The translations under genes were made by a program, and so were the position numbers. Of a stretch of DNA of 6,402 nucleotides, positions 1-5,936 are shown piece after piece (the first letter of the stretch is position 1; the number at the start of each line of letters is the position of its first letter). The notes beneath the pieces are model-generated. The model did no database searches. It saw only the letters and a list, made by a program, of their open reading frames with translations, and was not told where the DNA came from. Source of the stretch: Bacillota bacterium (GTDB taxonomy: Bacteria; Bacillota; Clostridia; Clostridiales; Clostridiaceae); the NCBI GenBank assembly GCA_023435985.1, contig JAEZKY010000081.1:1-6402 (forward strand). The letters are read 5' to 3'.

Positions 1-1
1 T

Positions 2-418
2 AAAAAGAAACAGCCTCTTACAGAAAGTTATATAGCTATAGTTGCAGCTGGAACTTCTGATTTACCAGTAGTAGAAGAAGCATATGAAACTGCTAAAATC
101 TTTGGAAATAAAGCAATTAAAATAACAGATCTAGGTGTTGCAGGTATACACAGGCTCTTTTCAAGATTAGATGTTATCAGAGGGGCAAAAGTTGTTATAG
201 TAATTGCGGGAATGGAAGGAGCTTTGGCTAGCGTTGTAGGTGGTCTTGTGGACAAACCTATAATTGCAGTTCCAACAAGTGTTGGTTATGGATCAAATCT
301 TGGTGGGATTTCAGCATTATTATCAATGCTAAATAGCTGTGCTAGTGGAGTAAGCGTAGTAAATATAGATAATGGATTTGGTGCAGCTTATAATGCTAGT
401 ATAATTAACAAACTATAA
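2..418 (+). CDS. larB: LarB, nickel-pincer cofactor biosynthesis carboxylase/hydrolase (C-terminal part, 5' end outside window)
   Basis: The frame is open from the left edge and ends at TAA 416-418, giving 138 C-terminal residues of a family usually about 250 long. LarB acts on nicotinic acid adenine dinucleotide in the cytoplasm: it carboxylates C5 of the pyridinium ring and cleaves the phosphoanhydride, releasing AMP and the dicarboxylated mononucleotide that LarE and LarC turn into the nickel-pincer cofactor of lactate racemase and related enzymes. Visible family signatures are AAGTSDLPVVEEA (PurE/AIR-carboxylase-like fold), DLGVAGIHRL, VIAGMEGALASVVGG, VPTSVGYGSNLGG and the C-terminal SCASGVSVVNIDNGFGAAYNA. 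The cysteine at 338-340 lies 25 residues before the end, matching the position of the substrate-binding Cys221 of Lactiplantibacillus plantarum LarB (recalled). Other lar genes are presumably to the left. No decay is visible. Confidence in the family is high. Confidence 0.95.
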   Translation, partial: KKKQPLTESYIAIVAAGTSDLPVVEEAYETAKIFGNKAIKITDLGVAGIHRLFSRLDVIRGAKVVIVIAGMEGALASVVGGLVDKPIIAVPTSVGYGSNLGGISALLSMLNSCASGVSVVNIDNGFGAAYNASIINKL

Positions 419-425
419 TAAAAAT

Positions 426-455
426 AGTGTTTATAATTGTAACAGTATAAACATT
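426..455. repeat. Inverted repeat just after larB
   Basis: The two 10-nt arms, 426-435 and 446-455, pair fully (eight perfect core pairs GTTTATA-type, one G-T wobble, one further A-T) around a 10-nt loop. The stem is almost all A/T and is followed by TTCCTTATTC rather than a clean U-tract. It could be a weak larB terminator or an operator for the genes to the right. The sequence does not decide between these. Confidence 0.35.
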
Positions 456-534
456 TCCTTATTCATTTGGAATATTGAAATTTACTATAGATTTAAATTA
501 TTAACTTAAATAATAATAATAGGAGGATGATAAA

Positions 535-564
535 ATGATACATCAAAAGATAACGTATACATAA
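535..564 (+). CDS. Possible nine-residue leader peptide (MIHQKITYT)
   Basis: A textbook Shine-Dalgarno AGGAGG (521-526) sits 8 nt before ATG 535, but the frame closes at TAA 562-564 after nine codons. It is in a different frame from the lipoprotein gene downstream. This is the strongest ribosome site in the spacer, stronger than the one at 621 used by the lipoprotein. It may be a translated leader controlling the downstream gene, or the fossil start of an earlier gene. No run of a single amino acid codon is present that would point to classical attenuation. Expression is unproven. Confidence 0.25.
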   Translation: MIHQKITYT

Positions 565-620
565 TTAAGTGGAAGATTTATTGGAAAATAAAAAATATAA
601 TTCCGAAGTTCATGAAAATA

Positions 621-627
621 AGGGGGA
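621..627 (+). promoter_or_regulatory. Ribosome binding site deciding the start of the XylF-like gene
   Basis: AGGGGGA lies 7 nt upstream of ATG 635. The longer in-frame opening from GTG 569 has no Shine-Dalgarno and would place 22 charged residues before the signal peptide. The start at 635 puts a proper lipoprotein signal at the N-terminus, so it is preferred. Confidence 0.75.
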
Positions 628-634
628 AAAAGAT

Positions 635-1774
635 ATGAGATTAAAAAATGTAATAAGAATTTTAAATTTTTTAGTTGCTTTCACATTACCACTAACATTT
701 TTGGGGTGTGAAAACTCAAAAGTTGAAAAAGCGCCTGAATTAGCAAAGGTTCTAAGTAATTATGAATTAGATAATTATGAGAAAGATATGGAGTCTTTAG
801 CAGTAACTAATAAACTAAAAGATGGTGAGAAAGTTATTATTGGTTTTTCAATGGATTCTTTAAAGGAACCAATTTGGAGAGAGAATAAAGATGTTTTTAT
901 TGATAAAGCTAATGAACTTGATGCAGAAGTAAGAGTTGAACAAGCTAACAATGATGATAAGTTGCAATTATCTCAAATAGATAAGTTAATTGCAGAAGGT
1001 GTAAACGTCTTAGTAGTAGCACCTCATAATGGAGAGGTCTGTGCAGAAGCTGTTGAGATGGCTCATAAAGCTGGAATAAAAATTATAGCTTATGATAGAT
1101 TGATAAAAAACAGCGATGTAGATTTATACATAGGAATTGATAATTATAAAGTTGGAGAACTGCAAGCACAAGAGTTACTGAAGAATGTGAAAAGTGGTAA
1201 TGTAGCTTATGTTGGAGGTGCGCCTACAGATAATAATGCTATATTATTTCATGAAGGAGCAATGAAAGTTTTAAATGAGAATAAAGACATAAATATAGTT
1301 ATGGATAAATACTCTACGGATTGGAAAGCACAGGAAGCATATAATAATGTATTAGAATTATTAAAAACGAATACTGACATTAAAGGAATAGTTTGTGCAA
1401 ATGATGGAACGGCATCAGGAGCAATTGCAGCATTAAAAGAGTATTCTTTAGTTGGAAATGTTCCAGTAACGGGACTTGATGCTAAACTTTCTGCATGTCA
1501 GAACATAGTAGAAGGAAAACAGTTAATGACAGTATATAAGCCAACAAAAGAAATTGCAAGCAAAGCAGCAGAACTGGCAATTAAAATGGCTAAAGGAGAG
1601 GCAATTGAAGCCAATAATAAAATATTTAATGGAAAAATAGATGTACCTTCATATTATATAGAACCAGTAGTTGTAACTAAAGAAAACATGATGGATACAG
1701 TTATAAAAGATAATTTTAATTCTTTTGATGATGTATATAAGAATATACCAGAAAGTCAAAGACCAAAAAAATAG
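635..1774 (+). CDS. XylF-type sugar-binding lipoprotein (periplasmic-binding-protein type 1 fold)
   Basis: This 379-residue protein should be exported and anchored by lipid to the outer face of the membrane, where it binds a monosaccharide. Residues 1-25 form a lipoprotein signal ending in TFLGC (Cys25 lipidated; Phe at -3 is slightly atypical). A linker of about 40 charged residues follows, then the two-lobed binding domain from about residue 66. It is colinear with E. coli XylF: AYDRLI (152-157), TDNNA, CANDGTASG, GLDAKL, MTVYKP (298-303), DVPS and DTVIKD. By alignment from memory, pocket residues D90, R91, D135, N137, W169, N196, D222 and K242 are kept as D154, R155, D199, N201, W230, N256, D282 and K302. 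Arg16 is replaced by Ile80. No ABC permease or ATPase gene is adjacent; the next gene, 93 bp on, is a chemoreceptor. A sensory rather than transport role is inferred. Xylose itself is not assured as ligand. Confidence 0.9.
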   Translation: MRLKNVIRILNFLVAFTLPLTFLGCENSKVEKAPELAKVLSNYELDNYEKDMESLAVTNKLKDGEKVIIGFSMDSLKEPIWRENKDVFIDKANELDAEVRVEQANNDDKLQLSQIDKLIAEGVNVLVVAPHNGEVCAEAVEMAHKAGIKIIAYDRLIKNSDVDLYIGIDNYKVGELQAQELLKNVKSGNVAYVGGAPTDNNAILFHEGAMKVLNENKDINIVMDKYSTDWKAQEAYNNVLELLKTNTDIKGIVCANDGTASGAIAALKEYSLVGNVPVTGLDAKLSACQNIVEGKQLMTVYKPTKEIASKAAELAIKMAKGEAIEANNKIFNGKIDVPSYYIEPVVVTKENMMDTVIKDNFNSFDDVYKNIPESQRPKK

Positions 1775-1808
1775 AAATATTCTAAGAAAACTTATTCTAT
1801 TTTTTATA

Positions 1809-1839
1809 TTGAGAAAAGAAATTTTTATATAACTATAAT
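1809..1839 (+). promoter_or_regulatory. Weak promoter candidate between the XylF-like gene and the MCP
   Basis: TTGAGA (1809-1814) and a perfect TATAAT (1834-1839) are separated by 19 nt, longer than ideal. No GC-rich terminator lies in the 93-bp gap, so the two genes are most simply read as co-transcribed, with this as a possible internal start. In DNA this AT-rich, such boxes arise easily by chance. Confidence 0.25.
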
Positions 1840-1855
1840 TGGAATCATATATTAT

Positions 1856-1862
1856 AGGGGGA
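1856..1862 (+). promoter_or_regulatory. Ribosome binding site of the MCP gene
   Basis: AGGGGGA is followed by two consecutive ATG codons, 1868 and 1871, at spacings of 5 and 8 nt. Either could be used, and the second has the more usual spacing. The protein differs by a single Met. Confidence 0.7.
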
Positions 1863-1867
1863 TTTTA

Positions 1868-3595
1868 ATGATGAAAAAAGTAAAAAGAAATATTGGTATT
1901 TGGCATAATAGTAGTATTAAAGCAAGATTGATAAAAACTTTTCTTACAATAATAATTTTGCTTTTAGGAATAAATATATTTTTAATCTATAAAAGTTATG
2001 CTAATAATCAAAAATATAAGATAATTATAGATAATACTATTAAGGAAGGAAAGTTAGAAGAAATAACAGAAGATATCGTTGATACTACAGGCAATATTAT
2101 TGTGAGTAATAAACAAGAGGATTTAGAAAAATTGGATAGTGACTGGACAGAAATAGAAAATATATGTAATTATTTAGATAATTCAATTCAATCTCCAGAT
2201 AGTGTTAGCAGCTATAATATTCTTAAAAATTTAATAATAAATACTAAAATTGATGTTAATAATGCAATAATATACAATAAGAAAAGTGAAACAGCAGTAA
2301 AAGCATCAGATTCGTATAATTCTGCCTCGACCAAAGTTCAATATGTTAAATCAATAAATGGAGAATTATTATTTAATGAAGTTAATTATATGAATATGGT
2401 GCAGGAGGAAATAAATAAATCATTTCGGATTGATTCAATTATCTCCCTAGTATTACTTTTTGTTATGGCAGTAGTATGCTTAGCGTTTTCTATAAATTTT
2501 TCTAATAATATAAGTAAGAGACTTGCCAGATTAAAAAAAGTAGCTAGAGAAATAGCAGATGGGGATCTTAGAGATGTTAATGGCAAAAATATAGAAATAA
2601 GTAATCTTAATGATGAATTAAATGTTTTGGAAACAACTTTTATAGAAATGAAAAAATCCTTAAATAGTACAATAAATGTAGTTAGGCAAAGTATAGTGAG
2701 TTTTACGCAATCAGCTAAAGATTTAGCAACTAATATGAATCAAAGTAAAACTGCTAATAATGTTGTAGTAGATGCAATAAATTCAGTTAACGAAATTGCT
2801 AATATTCAAGCAAGTTCCATTAATCAAACTTTTAGAGGTATTGAAAAAGTTAATGTTAACATCCAGGATGTATTTAATAATGCTAAAAATTTAAAAGAAC
2901 GTGTCGAGGTTGCAGACTCTAATACTAATGCTGGTGAAGAAGCTTTAATTACCATGATAAATCAAATAAAGAATATAAATAATTTAATTTATTCTTTTAA
3001 AGAGCATGTGATAGATTTGACTGAAAATTCAAAAAAAATAAGTCAAGTTATTGAAATGGTAAATAATATTTCAGAAGAAACAAATCTTTTAGCACTTAAT
3101 GCATCAATTGAAGCAGCGAGAGCAGGAGAAGCAGGAAAGGGATTTGCAGTTGTTGCAGAAGAAGTAAAAATATTAGCAGAGCAAAGCAGAGGGGCAACAA
3201 CAGAAATTTCTAATATAATAAAAAGGCTTCAAGAGGGAACGAGAAAAATTTATTCAGAAGTTGAAATTGGAATGAATCAAATAGAAGAAAATACAAATCT
3301 TGCTCAAAAAGTAGAAGTTGCATTTAAAGATATATTTAATTCAAATCAAGATATTAAAATGTCAACTAATAACATTGTAAATTACATAAAAGATGTATCA
3401 AACCAAATTACATATATAAATAAATCTATGGAAGATATCAATATAAATACTGAAAGATTATCTAAAGAGAGTGAAAATTCATCAGCAGTCACTGAAGAGC
3501 AATTAGCTGTAATTGATGAGGTTAGTAATCAGTCATCTCATCTTGAAGAAATGGCAATTGCATTAAATGATGGGGTAGGAAAATTTAAAATATAG
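1868..3595 (+). CDS. Methyl-accepting chemotaxis protein with a short helical extracytoplasmic sensor
   Basis: A transmembrane chemoreceptor of 575 residues that would control CheA/CheW signalling to the flagellar motor. Visible order: positively charged N-terminus (3-23), membrane helix 1 (about 24-41), extracytoplasmic segment (about 42-188), membrane helix 2 (about 189-209), HAMP (about 210-263, with RLARLKKVAREIADGDL), then a long cytoplasmic coiled coil. The signalling tip ETNLLALNASIEAARAG and GFAVVAEEVKILAEQS (about 404-439) is intact. The extracytoplasmic part is about 147 residues of Asn/Lys/Glu-rich, helix-prone sequence without Cache motifs, more like a four-helix bundle. There is no CheR-tethering pentapeptide at the C-terminus, which ends VGKFKI. 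The upstream XylF-like lipoprotein suggests that a sugar-loaded binding protein docks on this domain. That is inference; the receptor family call is certain. Confidence 0.97.
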   Translation: MMKKVKRNIGIWHNSSIKARLIKTFLTIIILLLGINIFLIYKSYANNQKYKIIIDNTIKEGKLEEITEDIVDTTGNIIVSNKQEDLEKLDSDWTEIENICNYLDNSIQSPDSVSSYNILKNLIINTKIDVNNAIIYNKKSETAVKASDSYNSASTKVQYVKSINGELLFNEVNYMNMVQEEINKSFRIDSIISLVLLFVMAVVCLAFSINFSNNISKRLARLKKVAREIADGDLRDVNGKNIEISNLNDELNVLETTFIEMKKSLNSTINVVRQSIVSFTQSAKDLATNMNQSKTANNVVVDAINSVNEIANIQASSINQTFRGIEKVNVNIQDVFNNAKNLKERVEVADSNTNAGEEALITMINQIKNINNLIYSFKEHVIDLTENSKKISQVIEMVNNISEETNLLALNASIEAARAGEAGKGFAVVAEEVKILAEQSRGATTEISNIIKRLQEGTRKIYSEVEIGMNQIEENTNLAQKVEVAFKDIFNSNQDIKMSTNNIVNYIKDVSNQITYINKSMEDININTERLSKESENSSAVTEEQLAVIDEVSNQSSHLEEMAIALNDGVGKFKI

Positions 3596-3641
3596 AAGTA
3601 TATTTTTGAGTAGAGGTTATGGATTATTATTACATGTATGA

Positions 3642-3807
3642 ATAAGAAATAAAAAGTGTAGTATTAAACTTAATAAATATGCTGCTAAAAACATTAATCA
3701 GTACAATAAAGAAAGATATGAAGATTTACCATATGTAAGGTTATTGCCTGATGATGTTATAAGTTAATTAGAGATAAATATGTAAGTGGTTTAATTCAGT
3801 TTGCTAA
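3642..3807 (+). pseudogene. Decayed coding scrap, unrecognised
   Basis: The frame 3642-3767 has no start codon or RBS. It encodes a protein-like, charge-balanced stretch including NKYAAKNINQYNKERYEDLPYVRLLPDDVIS before TAA 3765-3767. Immediately after, a shifted frame reads LIRDKYVSGLIQFAN before TAA 3805-3807. The YNKERYEDL...VRLLP pattern faintly recalls the N-terminus of small Arc/CopG-like proteins of mobile elements, but I cannot support that assignment. The lack of a start and the frame break suggest a relic rather than a working gene. Confidence 0.3.
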
Positions 3808-3961
3808 TTAAATTATGTAGAAAAATATAATGGAGTTCATGAATATATAGAATTAAATACTATAGATAATGTAAAACATATTAATGAAAGGTTAAATAAA
3901 CAGGGAAATATTACTTTATTGTAACTATGCTTATGAGAGTACTAATAAAGTGATAAATTAA
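3808..3961 (+). pseudogene. Second decayed coding scrap, unrecognised
   Basis: After the stop at 3805, a frame reads LNYVEKYNGVHEYIELNT, then IDNVKHINERLNKQGNITLL, to TAA 3922-3924. A one-base shift near 3920 continues it as CNYAYESTNKVIN to TAA 3959-3961. The amino acid mix looks like real protein, not random AT-rich translation, and the two parts join naturally. There is no start codon with an RBS. This is probably the middle of a frameshifted gene. I do not recognise the family. Confidence 0.3.
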
Positions 3962-3988
3962 GAATATTAATAAATTTTTTCTTTAAGT

Positions 3989-4042
3989 TAGGCAAATAAT
4001 CTGTAAAAATATTATATTAGATTTTTACAGGCTATTCGCCTA
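3989..4042. repeat. 22-bp imperfect inverted repeat with 10-nt loop
   Basis: Arms 3989-4010 and 4021-4042 match at 19 of 22 positions, all three differences being transitions. The inner 10 pairs (CTGTAAAAAT with ATTTTTACAG) are perfect and the outer ends are TAGGC/GCCTA. Read on the minus strand two of the differences become G-U pairs, so the RNA folds better in that direction. The right arm contains its own short hairpin AGGC-TATTC-GCCT. It lies between the convergent MCP and MglB-like genes, where a shared terminator would be expected, but neither side has an immediate U-tract. It could instead be a small palindromic repeat element. Confidence 0.6.
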
Positions 4043-4210
4043 TAAATCAAAAGTATAAAACTGACGTAATTGTTTTTTTGATTTTTTTAAAATATAGAAA
4101 ATCTCATTTGATAGATCTAAGAATTTTATTTAGAAATTGTTCATGAATTTATATATATGCTTCATTTAAATATATTGAAATCGTAGACCTATATTTATAA
4201 ATAGTAAGAA
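4043..4210. other. Non-coding stretch between hairpin and MglB-like gene
   Basis: Very AT-rich, with two runs of seven T (4073-4079 and 4082-4088) and a small palindrome around CTATATTTATAAATAG near 4190-4205. No reading frame of interest and no convincing GC-rich terminator was found. Together with the scraps at 3642-3961 and the hairpin, this makes the 615-bp interval between the MCP and the minus-strand gene free of intact genes. Confidence 0.5.
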
Positions 4211-5272
4211 CTATGAAACATCAGTTTTACCTGTATATTCTTTGTAAAGGTATGGAACAAGAATTACTCCATTAACAATTTTATAATTCGTATTTTCAGT
4301 GGGAGGTAAATTATTAACTAAATTCATTCCAATAGTATACAATGTTTCAGCTAAAATTTTTGGATCTTGAACAACAGTACCTGTCATTATTCCTCTATTA
4401 ACTAAATCTCTAGCTTCAGGTAATGCGTCAATTCCAACAACTGCTATGTTTTTTGTTTTATCACCTTTATTATATCCAAATTTTTGAAGCGATTCAATAG
4501 CACCTATTGCCATAGCATCATTATTAGATATTATAGTTTCAATTTTTCCATCGTACTTTAGAAACAAGTTAGTAATAGAATCTTTAGCTAATTCTTTTGA
4601 CCAATTGGCATCTATATTTGCAAGTTGTTCTGTTTTTATTCCTGAATTATTAATTGCTGAGATAACATATTTTGTTCTGTCAATTGCTTGTGGATTATCA
4701 GCTTTACCCTGTAGCAAAGCATATTGTAAGATGTTGTCATTATTTTTATCTAGAACTTTTCTATTAGTATTCCATAAATTAACAAGAATTTTGCCTTGTA
4801 TAGTTCCGGATTCTTTTGAATCTGGTAATATAAAAGCAACTTTATTGTAATATTTAGAAACTTTTGATACTACTTGTGGATCAATATTTAGAAGGATTAG
4901 CGGAATGTCTCTTTGTTTAACTTTTAAAATAGCTTCTCCAACAAAGCTTTTTCGTACATCAGCTAAGTTTCCAATAATCAAGTCAATATTACTTCTAAGA
5001 ATTAAGTCTAAGGTTTCATTTTGTATTGCTATATTATTTTTTCCATCATAAAAATTAAATCTGATTTTATCTTCATTTATCCTTTGAATAGCTTCTAGCT
5101 CTTGGATAAGTTTTAATGAAAATGCATCATTAAAGCTATATATTAATACTGCAACATCAAATGTGTTTGTATTATTAGCATTTAAACATGGATTAGCTTG
5201 AAAAGTGCTTGTGAATATTGAAGGCATCAATATAATAGCAATTAGTGAAGTTAATTTTCGGAGTAATTTCAT
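4211..5272 (-). CDS. MglB-type galactose/glucose-binding protein
   Basis: This 353-residue exported protein has a signal peptide (about 1-26, charged start, hydrophobic core, TSTFQA) and no lipobox; Cys29 follows Pro. It is therefore probably cleaved by signal peptidase I, unlike typical lipidated Gram-positive binding proteins. It is colinear with E. coli MglB: IYSFNDAF, DSKESGTIQGKILVNLW, SNNDAMAIGA, GIDALPEA and GTVVQDP. Recalled pocket residues D14, F16, N91, R158, W183, N211 and D236 are kept as D49, F51, N102, R199, W224, N251 and D282. H152, D154 and N256 become N193, Q195 and Q302. The calcium loop is retained (D175-K-N177-N-D179...Q183, plus E245). No permease or ATPase gene is adjacent. 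It converges on the MCP and is transcribed alone. The family is certain; the ligand is probably a hexose but not proven. A sensory role is possible. Confidence 0.92.
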   Translation of the reverse strand: MKLLRKLTSLIAIILMPSIFTSTFQANPCLNANNTNTFDVAVLIYSFNDAFSLKLIQELEAIQRINEDKIRFNFYDGKNNIAIQNETLDLILRSNIDLIIGNLADVRKSFVGEAILKVKQRDIPLILLNIDPQVVSKVSKYYNKVAFILPDSKESGTIQGKILVNLWNTNRKVLDKNNDNILQYALLQGKADNPQAIDRTKYVISAINNSGIKTEQLANIDANWSKELAKDSITNLFLKYDGKIETIISNNDAMAIGAIESLQKFGYNKGDKTKNIAVVGIDALPEARDLVNRGIMTGTVVQDPKILAETLYTIGMNLVNNLPPTENTNYKIVNGVILVPYLYKEYTGKTDVS

Positions 5273-5277
5273 TACTA

Positions 5278-5283
5278 TCCTCC
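5278..5283 (-). promoter_or_regulatory. Ribosome binding site of the MglB-like gene
   Basis: On the minus strand GGAGGA lies 5 nt before the ATG at 5272-5270. It fixes the start and places a normal signal peptide at the N-terminus. Confidence 0.8.
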
Positions 5284-5303
5284 ATTTTACATAATAATTT
5301 TGA

Positions 5304-5331
5304 GTTATATATTTCTATATTAGGTTGCCAA
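5304..5331 (-). promoter_or_regulatory. Candidate sigma-A promoter of the MglB-like gene
   Basis: Minus-strand TTGGCA (5331-5326) and TATAAC (5309-5304) are separated by 16 nt, giving a leader of roughly 25 nt that just accommodates the RBS. An imperfect dyad (TTGC 5325-5328 with GCAA 5356-5359, and TGAAT 5332-5336 with ATTCA 5346-5350) overlaps the -35 region. Such a dyad could be an operator, though its two halves are off-centre by one base. Confidence 0.4.
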
Positions 5332-5402
5332 TGAATGTATAATTTATTCAAGAATGCAAATAGAAATTAAGTATATAAAAGATAAGAGAAAAAAGAACAA
5401 CA

Positions 5403-5755
5403 ACATATAAATGGGAAGATATGCAAAGTTTTTATTGAAATAAATACCTAAAATATATTTATCTAGATGAAATAGGACAGCGTATTAAACAGGGATATAT
5501 TACTCAGCAGTTTCAAATTGCACTTGCGAAAAATGATTTAAGAAAAATAAGATTTCATGATTTGAGACATAGTTGCGCAAGTTTGTTACTAGCAATGGCG
5601 TAGGTATGAAAGAGATTCAAGAATGGCTTGGGCATAGTGATTTTTCAACGACAGCAAATATTTATGCTCATCTTAACTATAGTGCGAAAATAGGATCAAC
5701 CAATGTAATGATAAATTGTTTAAAAAAGCAAAAACAAAAGAGGAACAAGATTTAA
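5403..5755 (+). pseudogene. Tyrosine recombinase (phage/ICE integrase), C-terminal catalytic relic
   Basis: Only the end of an integrase of about 380-400 residues remains. The frame at 5403 reads TYKWEDMQSFY, meets TGA at 5436-5438, and continues as LDEIGQRIKQGYITQQFQ and KIRFHDLRHSCASLLLA. At about 5594 one base is missing, so this frame stops at 5601-5603, while the next frame carries NGVGMKEIQEWLGHSDFS and TTANIYAHLNYSAK to TAA 5753-5755. The catalytic motifs are all visible: HDLRH (Arg at 5565-5567), LGH (His at 5633-5635) and the nucleophile in NIYAH (Tyr at 5663-5665). The N-terminal arm-binding and core-binding domains and box I Arg are absent. With a nonsense codon, a frameshift and no start it cannot make a recombinase. 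It marks former integration of a phage or conjugative element. Confidence 0.9.
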
Positions 5756-5836
5756 TATTGTTTTATCTGATCTAGTGTTATAGAGAGAACAAGAAAGAGT
5801 AATAAGTAAAAATTAATATTTAAAATAACACGGTGA
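5756..5836. other. Short non-coding gap
   Basis: AT-rich sequence with stops in all frames between the integrase relic and the DUF3990-like tail. No promoter or structure worth naming was found. Confidence 0.5.
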
Positions 5837-5935
5837 TATATAAGTAATAAATTATTCAATAATAAAATAGCTATTAACAATCAAGAAGTCATTGAAAAAT
5901 GTTTAAAATATGTTGGGATGGAGGTAGTAAAATAA
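5837..5935 (+). pseudogene. C-terminal scrap of a DUF3990-like protein
   Basis: After TGA 5834-5836 the frame encodes 32 residues, including NNKIAINNQEVIEKCLKYVG, to TAA 5933-5935. The motif INNQEVI...CLKYVG resembles the very end of DUF3990 proteins of Firmicutes, usually about 160-170 residues. I recall these as relatives of the ADP-ribosyltransferase fold that commonly sit beside small DUF3791 proteins. Everything upstream of this tail is missing, so it is non-functional. The call rests on one short motif plus the matching neighbour, and is moderate. Confidence 0.5.
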
Positions 5936-5936
5936 G

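Noticed and set aside
28..255. Minus-strand open frame antisense to larB
   Set aside because: It lies wholly inside the clearly coding larB frame, has no RBS, and its product resembles no family.
436..452. Catabolite-response element (cre) like TGTAACAGTATAAA
   Set aside because: It misses the central CG and other fixed positions of the CcpA consensus.
569..634. GTG 569 as an upstream start extending the XylF-like protein by 22 residues
   Set aside because: No Shine-Dalgarno precedes it and it would bury the lipoprotein signal behind a charged stretch; ATG 635 has AGGGGGA at 7 nt.
1783..1807. Terminator TAAG-AAAA-CTTA followed by T-rich sequence between the XylF-like gene and the MCP
   Set aside because: The stem is only four mostly A/T pairs; too weak to separate the two genes.
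2386..2586. Minus-strand open frame inside the MCP gene
   Set aside because: It is the complement of the TM2/HAMP coding region; the hydrophobic look is a by-product.
3808..3961. Clostridial HPr-like protein suggested by ELNTIDNVK
   Set aside because: Spacing and sequence after this motif do not fit HPr-like proteins, and the phosphorylation and Ser-site motifs are absent.
4073..4088. Two T7 runs as the U-tract of an MCP terminator
   Set aside because: They lie about 30 nt after the hairpin at 3989-4042 and have no stem directly before them.
4605..4850. Plus-strand open frame inside the MglB-like gene
   Set aside because: It is fully covered by the conserved minus-strand coding sequence, with no RBS.
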